Positions 1-6,116 of a stretch of DNA of 9,196 nt are shown here, in pieces (position 1 is the first letter of the stretch; every line of letters begins with the position of its first letter). The stretch comes from an uncultured Eubacteriales bacterium (GTDB lineage Bacteria; Bacillota_A; Clostridia; Christensenellales; Aristaeellaceae). Made by a program: the position numbers and the translations under genes. Where the stretch lies: positions 1 through 9,196 of the forward strand of contig CACXEB010000308.1 of the NCBI GenBank assembly GCA_902766515.1, written 5' to 3'. The notes under the pieces are model-generated. The model did no database searches. It was not told the origin of the DNA and saw only the letters and a program-made list of their open reading frames with translations.

Positions 1-1100
1 ACTACCGCTTCAACTACGACGGCACCGTGTCCAACGGCAGCGGCTGCGGCAACGAAACGGCCTCCAACCGGGTCATGTTCCGCAAGTACATGGTGGACAG
101 CGTGAAATACTGGGCCCGGGAGTACGGGGTGGACGGCTTCCGCTTCGACCTGATGGCCCTCCACGATGTGACGACCATGCAGGAGATCGAGCAGGCGCTG
201 CACGCGATCAATCCCCGGGCGCTGATCTACGGCGAGGGCTGGACGGGCGGCACCTCCGCCCTGCGGGACAATGACCGGGCCAGCCAGGCGAACATCCGCC
301 AGATTAAAGCCAGCGAGGGCGCCATCGGCGCGGTAGCCGTGTTCAACGATGCGATCCGCGACGGCCTCAAGGGCAGCGTGTTTGATGCGAAGGACCAGGG
401 CTACGCGAACGGCAAACCCAACAAGGTGAACGCCAACAAGGTGATGTTCGGCATCCAGGGCGGCGCGCGGAACGCCGCGGTGAGCTGGAGCGCCAACGAC
501 GCCATGGTCGTCAACTACGTGTCCTCCCATGACAACAATACCCTGTGGGACAAGCTGCTCGCCTCCAATCCCGACGCGTCCGCGGAGGAGCGCCTGGCGA
601 TCTGCCGGCTGTGCGCCGCCACGGTGCTGCTCAGCCGGGGCACGCCCTTCTTCCTCGCGGGGGAGGAATTCCTGCGCACGAAGAATGGCGACAGCAACAG
701 CTACATGTCCTCCGACGAGGTGAACAACCTGGACTGGAACGCCCTCACCCCGGACAGCGACGCGGCGCGGATGGCGGCGTACTACCAGGGCCTGATCGGC
801 CTGCGCCGGGCGCGCTTCACCGATGCGGAAGCCCCCTGCGCGTTCCTCACGACCATCGCGCCGACGGCCCAGCTGCTGGATAACAGCGTGATCGCCGTCA
901 CCTGGGCGGACGACAGCGGCGTCTTGGGCTATGCCGTCATCAACCCGGGCGCGCAGGACCTGTCAATGGACCTGCCCGAGGGCTGGACGGCCTGCCGCGT
1001 CCTGGTCCAGGGCGACCGGGTGCTGCCCGGAGCGGATGCCCAGGACGGCCCGATCCCCGTGGCGCCCCGCAGCGTGACGCTGGCGGTGCGGGCGGAGTGA
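1..1100 (+). CDS. pulA: Type I pullulanase (GH13 debranching enzyme), 3' part
   Basis: This is the C-terminal part of a type I pullulanase, which hydrolyses alpha-1,6 branch points of pullulan, glycogen and amylopectin. The reading frame is open from base 3, so the true start lies left of the window; 365 codons are visible. The block NGSGCGNETAS followed by a DGFRFDLM motif is characteristic of the family. The expected catalytic residues are all present: the nucleophile Asp in FRFD (codon 147-149), the acid/base Glu in YGEGW (codon 234-236) and the HDN of region IV (codons 528-536). The stretch RGTPFFLAGEEF and the small beta-rich C-terminal domain that follows are normal for the family. Location cannot be judged without the N-terminus. 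It ends just before a strong terminator and converges with the TerD-like gene. No frameshift or damage is visible. Confidence 0.93.
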   Translation, partial: YRFNYDGTVSNGSGCGNETASNRVMFRKYMVDSVKYWAREYGVDGFRFDLMALHDVTTMQEIEQALHAINPRALIYGEGWTGGTSALRDNDRASQANIRQIKASEGAIGAVAVFNDAIRDGLKGSVFDAKDQGYANGKPNKVNANKVMFGIQGGARNAAVSWSANDAMVVNYVSSHDNNTLWDKLLASNPDASAEERLAICRLCAATVLLSRGTPFFLAGEEFLRTKNGDSNSYMSSDEVNNLDWNALTPDSDAARMAAYYQGLIGLRRARFTDAEAPCAFLTTIAPTAQLLDNSVIAVTWADDSGVLGYAVINPGAQDLSMDLPEGWTACRVLVQGDRVLPGADAQDGPIPVAPRSVTLAVRAE

Positions 1101-1117
1101 CATGACAGTTATATCAT

Positions 1118-1169
1118 GACAAAAGGGGCTGCTGCAGATTTGTTTCTGCAGCAGCCCCCTGATTTTGTC
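1118..1169. terminator. Bidirectional intrinsic terminator between convergent genes
   Basis: A perfect 14-bp stem pairs 1125-1138 (GGGGCTGCTGCAGA) with 1145-1158 around the 6-base loop TTTGTT. It is flanked by GACAAAA (1118-1124) and TTTTGTC (1163-1169), which extend the inverted repeat by 7 bp across a 4-base bulge (1159-1162). On the minus strand the stem is followed at once by TTTT, a classic layout for ending the TerD-like gene, whose stop codon is at 1179-1181. On the plus strand the TTTT follows the bulge, so it may also end the pullulanase transcript, somewhat less ideally. Confidence 0.88.
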
Positions 1170-1178
1170 GGCTTTTGC

Positions 1179-3797
1179 TCAGCTTTCCAGAAAGAAGTTG
1201 TGATCCGCCAGGCTCAGATCGTTCTCCGCGCTGCTCTTGCCCATGGTGAGGATGAGGTCCGCCTCCTCGGGCGTATCCGTCAGGGTGACCCGCTGCCCCT
1301 CGAAGAGGCAGTCCAGGTAGTCCTGCAGGGAGAACATTTCCGCCTCTGACTCGATCGCGGGACGGCTTTCCCAGCGCTCCTGGTTGGGCTGCCCGACGAA
1401 GCGGACGTAGCGGTTCTGCACGTCGATGTACCCGTAGTACAGGCACTGGGCGTTCTGCGTCAGGCGATGGGTGAAGAAGCAGTTCTTCGGGTCGTACAGC
1501 TTCACATCCTGGCCGATGCTGTCCACGGCCATCATGCCGATATAGCATGTCTCCACATCCCTGAAGCTGTTCCGGCCGTAGTACAGGTGCACATTGGTGC
1601 AGATCTCGCGGATCGGCGCGCTCAGGTCGATGTCGATATACTCCGCTGCGTTGCTGTGGGTGATATCGCCGGAGTGCACGACGCCGCACTGGCGGAAGTC
1701 GGCGTTCCACCCGATATGCAGCTCCTGTCCTCCGTTGTCCCGGCCGCCTGCGTGCAGGTCGATGTCCACCCGATTGCTGTCGTTCCAGTACACGAAGAAC
1801 CGGACATACCTGGCCTGGTCGGGGATGCGGTAGCTGATGCCGCTGCGGATGTATCCGCCGTCCCTGGAACGGTCCTCCGTTTCCAGCACGGAGTGAGCCA
1901 GGTCAAACCCGCCGAGGTCGCAGTACACTTTCCTGCCCAGGAGCGGCGTCTCCGCCTGCCGGAAATGTTCCAGCAGGAGCGTCCGGAGAATGCTGACCGC
2001 TTCCGGGTCATACTGCGTCATGCGCTTCGCGGCGAGATACCGCTCTTCCAGATCCTGAAGCGCCGCGTTCAGCCGGTCCTCCATGGCCTGCGCATCGTGC
2101 TCACCGCACAGCGTCCGGAGCTCGCGCTCTCTCCAGCGGTCGATCTCCGCGCACGCGGCTTCGTACTGCGCCTCGCCCTCCTCACGGATCTGCGGCTGGT
2201 GGATGGCCAGCCACTGCTTCGCCGCTGCCCCGGCCTGGTCCGCCTGCTTTCGCAGGAGGGCGGTCTCCTCTTCGAGCGCCAGGATGGATTCCCGGAGCCG
2301 GAGCGCCTGTCTGGCCATCTTTTCCGTCGGCAGCTCATAGTACATGCCGCTGTCCCGGCGGAATTTCATCTGCGGTTTCGTGATCCTGCTGTGCAGCGCC
2401 CGGGCCGTCCTCAGCTCGGCAAGCTTTCTGGACAGCAGGTCCTTCAGCTGATTCTCTTCCCGGTGGGCGTCCGTTTCGGCCTGCTCCACGGGCCGGCGCC
2501 GGCACCGCAGGTCAGCGTCTGACCTTCTCCACTGAGAGTCCCACTCGATGGACATCAGTTGAGCCCGATGTGCTTCCAGCTGGCTGCACATGGCCTGACG
2601 GTGCTTTTCCCTGCAGGCGTCAACGGCCTGTTTGTGCATGTCCTCCAGCGACACGCTGCGCTTTTTCAGGGTCCGGATCGTCCGGAGCGCCAGGTGTCCG
2701 CTGAGCTCGTGGGCGTGCGGCAGCAGCGCCGCTTCGATCTCCCCGGCCCCGTACTGCAGGGAAAGCAGCCGGTTCAGCATCCGCACCATATAGCCGGGCC
2801 GTTCTGCCAGAAAGGCCAGGGCCTCAGGACTGTGCGCGCGGATCAGCGCTTCGGCCGCGCTGTGCCAGGAGGTAAGCTCCCCGTTGCGCAGGGCGCGAAC
2901 CGCCTCGCGGTGCGCCGGACTCCGGGAGAAGCGGTTATAGTCCAGCCGCTCGAGGACGAACAGGTTCCGTTCCCTCGCCTGCAGGGACTGCATCAGGTTG
3001 GCGCGCAGGTTGGCGGCCGGGTACGCTTCAAGCAGCTTCACCAGCAGCTTTTTTTCACTCGTCTTCAGATGGCAGTGCCGCGGGTAGAGGTATTCCAGTG
3101 CCTGGGCGAGCGCGTCGCCGGCATGGGCGCAGACCGCGCGCAGCGCGGGCAGGGCCGCTTTTCGGTCCGGCAGGGCCATCAGCGCGGGGAACAGCAGCGC
3201 GATGTTTTCCTTGAACCGGACGGTCAGGCCGCGCAGCTGTTCCGCGCCGCACTCGGGAACGCAGGCCATCGCCAGCGTGAGCTCCGGATTGGTCAGCCGC
3301 TCGCGACGGCCGAACAGCGTCCGCAGGACCGTGATCGGCGCGTCCGCCTCCGGGATCAGCGCGATGACCCGGCCTTCAAACAGCGCGATGTCCGATACCG
3401 TCCGCGCCGGGCCGGTATACTCGGGCAGCCATCCGCGGCTGACCTTCCGGCCGAGCAGCGTTTCCAGGCCGTAGGTGCTGAAGTAGTGGATCGCCTGGTG
3501 CAGGCGGTACTCCGCTTCCGACATCGCCATCACCTGCTGGGGGAAGCCGGGGTACATCGGCTGCGCCTTGACCTGGGGCACCAGCGCCTTCAGGTGGCTG
3601 AAGAAGCCTTCGAGCGAAGGGCTCGCGGCCAGGCGCAGCAGGTCGTCGGGCCGCAGGATGTATCCAAGGGACTGAATATTCACGTTCAGCGTGATCGCCT
3701 GACAGAGCGACCGGTCCGTGAGCCCTTCCGGGTCTCCCGGTTGGTAGGTCACCATGCGCAGTTCGCTCAGGAGAAGCTCATGAAATGTGTTCGTCAT
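1179..3797 (-). CDS. Large coiled-coil protein with TerD-like C-terminal domain
   Basis: This encodes an 872-aa, probably cytoplasmic protein; no signal peptide or TM segment is visible. The start at 3797 is chosen because GGAGGG (3805-3810) lies 7 bases before that ATG; the longer frame starting at 3857 has no such site and would overlap the likely promoter. Residues about 1-380 are helical and begin with a block containing LNVNIQSLGYILRPDDL and MYPGFPQQVM, which recalls the N-terminus of the MXAN_6230/SCO0854 family. The Cys-rich RING end of that family is absent. Residues about 385-595 are charged and heptad-like, suggesting a coiled coil. Residues about 620-850 resemble the TerD stress-protein fold, with VDIDLHA near 677-683 and GVVHSGD near 705-711, where TerD proteins carry their Ca-binding acidic motif. 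Function is unknown; a stress or surveillance role is inference from TerD. No other ter genes are in view. Confidence 0.72.
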   Translation of the reverse strand: MTNTFHELLLSELRMVTYQPGDPEGLTDRSLCQAITLNVNIQSLGYILRPDDLLRLAASPSLEGFFSHLKALVPQVKAQPMYPGFPQQVMAMSEAEYRLHQAIHYFSTYGLETLLGRKVSRGWLPEYTGPARTVSDIALFEGRVIALIPEADAPITVLRTLFGRRERLTNPELTLAMACVPECGAEQLRGLTVRFKENIALLFPALMALPDRKAALPALRAVCAHAGDALAQALEYLYPRHCHLKTSEKKLLVKLLEAYPAANLRANLMQSLQARERNLFVLERLDYNRFSRSPAHREAVRALRNGELTSWHSAAEALIRAHSPEALAFLAERPGYMVRMLNRLLSLQYGAGEIEAALLPHAHELSGHLALRTIRTLKKRSVSLEDMHKQAVDACREKHRQAMCSQLEAHRAQLMSIEWDSQWRRSDADLRCRRRPVEQAETDAHREENQLKDLLSRKLAELRTARALHSRITKPQMKFRRDSGMYYELPTEKMARQALRLRESILALEEETALLRKQADQAGAAAKQWLAIHQPQIREEGEAQYEAACAEIDRWRERELRTLCGEHDAQAMEDRLNAALQDLEERYLAAKRMTQYDPEAVSILRTLLLEHFRQAETPLLGRKVYCDLGGFDLAHSVLETEDRSRDGGYIRSGISYRIPDQARYVRFFVYWNDSNRVDIDLHAGGRDNGGQELHIGWNADFRQCGVVHSGDITHSNAAEYIDIDLSAPIREICTNVHLYYGRNSFRDVETCYIGMMAVDSIGQDVKLYDPKNCFFTHRLTQNAQCLYYGYIDVQNRYVRFVGQPNQERWESRPAIESEAEMFSLQDYLDCLFEGQRVTLTDTPEEADLILTMGKSSAENDLSLADHNFFLES

Positions 3798-3833
3798 AAG
3801 CTGTCCCTCCGTCAATATCAATGGGCAGACTAT

Positions 3834-3863
3834 CTGATAACATGCCCCACGGTCCATTGTGAA
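3834..3863 (-). promoter_or_regulatory. Proximal promoter of the TerD-like gene (candidate)
   Basis: Read on the minus strand, TTCACA (3858-3863, 5 of 6 to the -35 consensus) is followed after 18 bases by TATCAG (3834-3839, 4 of 6), which is preceded by TG one base upstream as in an extended -10. Transcription would start near 3827, giving a leader of about 30 bases before the ATG at 3797. A perfect AAAAGCTTTT palindrome (3869-3878) lies just upstream and could act as an A/T-rich upstream element or a binding site. Confidence 0.42.
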
Positions 3864-3904
3864 GATCGAAAAGCTTTTTAGAAGGATGTTATCGTGGATG
3901 ACCG

Positions 3905-4207
3905 CGGGTCCGTCTGCCCGGACTGTGCGTTGTGTCAGGGCCGATCGTGCTGGGTTTTGTTTGTGTGTGCGCTGACCTTCCGGTCAGGGACAGGCCGTGG
4001 GCTTGCCCGCTCCTGTCCTGCTATCCTGGCCGGTCCCGCTTTGGGCCGGCTCAGGGGAAATCCCCTTAGGTGCCCGGATAGCCGTCACCATGGCGTATAC
4101 CGCCAGCTTATCCTGTCGCCGCATGGTGCTTCTTTCTGTTCGGTTGTCAAGCTGCGCCGGAAACCGCCCGGGCTTCCACCGTCCGGCAGGCTGTCCTGCC
4201 TGCTGAC
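3905..4207 (-). ncRNA. Candidate structured RNA or long 5' leader, minus strand
   Basis: This gene-free stretch is packed with nested hairpins. In plus coordinates: (a) GGCAGG 4185-4190 with CCTGCC 4195-4200, with an outer CCGTC 4179-4183 / GACGG 4205-4209; (b) CACCATG 4086-4092 with CATGGTG 4122-4128, enclosing a GGCG/CGCC hairpin; (c) a closing stem CTATCC 4021-4026 / GGATAG 4076-4081 around two hairpins, 4029-4050 (one bulged base) and 4053-4066, giving a three-way junction; (d) 3988-4018, 7 bp plus an inner stem; (e) CTGACC 3972-3977 / GGTCAG 3982-3987; (f) GTCCG 3908-3912 / CGGAC 3919-3923. The minus strand is preferred because hairpin (e) then has a GGAA loop, a GNRA tetraloop, and because a good minus promoter (4214-4242) points into it. 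No intrinsic terminator is seen before 3797, so it may be the leader of the TerD-like gene rather than a separate RNA. I do not recognise the family. Confidence 0.5.
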
Positions 4208-4213
4208 GGGAGA

Positions 4214-4242
4214 ATCATATCACCGATCACACATCCTGTCAT
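4214..4242 (-). promoter_or_regulatory. Distal minus-strand promoter feeding the structured RNA
   Basis: Read on the minus strand, ATGACA (4237-4242) and TATGAT (4214-4219) each match the sigma-A consensus at 5 of 6 positions, with exactly 17 bases between them. The start would be near 4207, at the edge of the first hairpin of the structured region, some 410 bases ahead of the TerD-like start codon. There is no gene start close downstream, so its product is a long leader or a separate RNA. Confidence 0.6.
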
Positions 4243-4261
4243 TAAACCGGTGGTTTACCGG
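4243..4261. promoter_or_regulatory. Candidate operator between divergent promoters
   Basis: TAAACC (4243-4248) and GGTTTA (4252-4257) form a perfect inverted repeat with a 3-base centre. A second overlapping dyad, CCGGT (4247-4251) / ACCGG (4257-4261), shares part of it. The site abuts the minus -35 box (4237-4242) and covers most of the plus -35 box (4254-4259), so one bound protein could control both promoters. The regulator is not in the window. Confidence 0.5.
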
Positions 4262-4282
4262 GAATGCAATGTGTGCTATAAT
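4254..4282 (+). promoter_or_regulatory. Sigma-A promoter of the binding-protein/phosphatase operon
   Basis: TTTACC (4254-4259, 4 of 6) is followed after 17 bases by a perfect TATAAT (4277-4282) that also carries the extended TG one base upstream (4274-4275). The start should fall near 4289, giving a leader of about 35 bases. The -35 box lies inside the palindrome at 4243-4257, which suggests that a bound regulator would repress it. Confidence 0.75.
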
Positions 4283-4324
4283 GAAAACGATCTGTTCCAT
4301 GTCCGTGTGAAAGGATGAAATGCA

Positions 4325-6094
4325 TTGAAGACGAAGGAAATCCTGCTGACAGTCCTGATCCTCGCGCTGAGCCTGCTTCCGCTGTGCTCCGCCTCGGGCG
4401 AAGCCCATGTCGTGCTGACCATCGGCGATATCCATGACCGCTCAAACAGCCGCATCGACGGGGAAAACCAGCTGGGACTGTGGCGGTATCTCGAGGAACA
4501 GCTGGGCGTGGAGATCCGGCTTGTCCAGCTGACGCCGGATACCTTTGCTTCCGCGATGTCCAGCGGCAGCCTGCCGGACATCGTCGCCACCACCAACAAC
4601 CTTTCCGCGATCCTCGAAAACGGCGCGGCCCTGAACGTGGAGCCGTACCTGGAGGAATATGTGCCCAATTTCCTGCAGGGGGAAGCCCGGCTGACCTACG
4701 ACGTGTTCAAACAGCTCCTGAACGAGGGGGACGGGTTCTATTTCTTCCCCAGCAACATCGGGTACAACGGCGTCGGTTTCAGCAACAGCGCCGGCAACCG
4801 CGGCTTCGTGGTCCGCTGGGATTACTATAAGGAGCTGGGCTACCCGCCCATCCATGACGAGGACGATTACCTGAACGTCCTGCTGCAGATGCACGAGAAG
4901 CATCCTTACACGGAGGAGGGCTACCCGACCTACCTGTTCGGTACGGACAACCTGGTCGGCTATGACACCGCCTTTCGCTCCGACGTCAGCCTGGATTACT
5001 GGGCGGCCTACAAGTACCAGAACAATATCTTTACGAATGAGATCTTCGACGGCTACACGGATCCCGCGCATTCCATGTGGTGGTCGTCCGCCGCCTGGTA
5101 CAACAAGCTCTACCGTGCCGGGAAGGACAGCGGCGCCTTTGATCTGGAGATTTTCACCCAGGCCGGGACGCAGTACGAGGTCAAGATCGCCCGGGGCCAG
5201 TACCTGGGCCTCCACAGTGTCAAAACGTCGTTTTACAACGCGAGTGCCGCGAAGGATCCGGAAACGCTTTCCGGCTACGGGATGGTCCCGACGGACGGCA
5301 CCAATCTGTATACCAACGTCTACCAGCTGCTGGGCAACGGCTCCGCCTATATGTGGTTCATTTCGGCGAACAGCCCCCACAAGGAGGCGGCGCTGAGGCT
5401 GTTCAATTACATGTGCGATCCCGTTTTCCTCCGGGAGATCGCCATGGGCCGGCAGGGCGTGACCTGGGACTATGACGCCGACGGCGTGCCGCAGCTGAAC
5501 GAATACGGCAGGGAGCAGCTGGAAGCTTACTCCGCCGAAAAAGCCGCGCCGGACAATTATTACCGCCGGTGGGGCAGCTACAGCGAGCTGCCGAACAACT
5601 GGCCGATGCTCCGCAGGAATATGATGCATCCGGACGGTTATCCGCTGGATTTCGTCACCATCTCCCGGGATTACACCAGGGCGGCCATGACCAGCCGCAT
5701 CTCCCTGGACATCTGCGACCACTATGGGGTGGAGCTGCCGACGGACGCCTTCTACCAGGCCGGCGGGCTGGACTTCCGCAACGACTGCGGGGAGGCCATC
5801 TCCGCCAGCATCAGCAGCCTGAACCGGGACCAGCTGCTTGTCATCGCGGCCGCGGAGGCGATCCTGCAGGACGCGCAGATGGACCTGATCCTGGCGGAGA
5901 CGGACGAAGAATGGAACGCGCTCCGGGACGAAACGATCCGGAAAATCATCGCGCTGGGCGAGCCGGAGGTGTTCAGGGCATACAAGGAGAAATGGGACGC
6001 CGCGGCGGCCGTCATTGTCCCCCTGGTCCGGCAGGCGCAGGAAGCGAACGGCGTCGAACCCTACCCGCCGGAAGTATACGAACGGTATCCGTGA
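4325..6094 (+). CDS. LipO-like extracellular solute-binding protein
   Basis: This encodes a 589-aa exported binding protein of the type used by sugar or oligosaccharide ABC importers (family 1 / LipO-like, inferred from overall pattern). The TTG start is chosen because an in-frame stop at 4316-4318 excludes anything earlier, and AAAGGA (4310-4315) sits 9 bases ahead. Residues 1-27 form a signal peptide: basic residues 2 and 4, a hydrophobic core 6-20, and a likely signal peptidase I site after the A of SGEA. Cys21 lies in LPLC, a poor lipobox, so lipid anchoring is doubtful. The mature protein shows features of the two-lobed fold, such as GSLPDIVAT and the aromatic run MWWSSAAWY near residue 252, typical of carbohydrate contacts. 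It is longer than the usual 400-450 aa, as LipO-type proteins are. No permease or ATPase gene is near; the next gene is a sensor phosphatase 22 bases on. Confidence 0.85.
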   Translation: MKTKEILLTVLILALSLLPLCSASGEAHVVLTIGDIHDRSNSRIDGENQLGLWRYLEEQLGVEIRLVQLTPDTFASAMSSGSLPDIVATTNNLSAILENGAALNVEPYLEEYVPNFLQGEARLTYDVFKQLLNEGDGFYFFPSNIGYNGVGFSNSAGNRGFVVRWDYYKELGYPPIHDEDDYLNVLLQMHEKHPYTEEGYPTYLFGTDNLVGYDTAFRSDVSLDYWAAYKYQNNIFTNEIFDGYTDPAHSMWWSSAAWYNKLYRAGKDSGAFDLEIFTQAGTQYEVKIARGQYLGLHSVKTSFYNASAAKDPETLSGYGMVPTDGTNLYTNVYQLLGNGSAYMWFISANSPHKEAALRLFNYMCDPVFLREIAMGRQGVTWDYDADGVPQLNEYGREQLEAYSAEKAAPDNYYRRWGSYSELPNNWPMLRRNMMHPDGYPLDFVTISRDYTRAAMTSRISLDICDHYGVELPTDAFYQAGGLDFRNDCGEAISASISSLNRDQLLVIAAAEAILQDAQMDLILAETDEEWNALRDETIRKIIALGEPEVFRAYKEKWDAAAAVIVPLVRQAQEANGVEPYPPEVYERYP

Positions 6095-6116
6095 TCCGAA
6101 GGGAGGGGCTGCCGTC

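Noticed and set aside
1101..1120. Direct repeat CATGAC ... CATGAC after the pullulanase gene
   Set aside because: Six bases is too short to mean anything in this context; no mobile-element ends are nearby.
2559..3881. 440-codon plus-strand ORF opposite the TerD-like gene
   Set aside because: It is an antisense shadow of a GC-rich gene. The minus frame has a ribosome binding site, terminator and recognisable domains.
3972..3987. Possible SRP RNA, because of the GGAA-capped stem
   Set aside because: The SRP helix 8 has an asymmetric internal loop and a conserved flanking sequence. Here the stem is fully paired and the flanks do not match.
3905..4207. Possible RNase P RNA, tmRNA or standard riboswitch
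   Set aside because: The GAGGAAAGUCC core of RNase P, the tRNA-like ends of tmRNA and the core motifs of the common riboswitches were not found on either strand.
3894..4310. 138-codon plus-strand ORF in the intergenic region
   Set aside because: The translation is low-complexity and rich in Cys, Arg, Gly and Ser, with no domain-like pattern. It has no ribosome binding site and overlaps the promoters and stems described there.
4379..4390. Lipobox at the end of the binding-protein signal peptide
   Set aside because: The residues before Cys21 are L-P-L; the position before the Cys should be small. A signal peptidase I site after residue 27 fits better.
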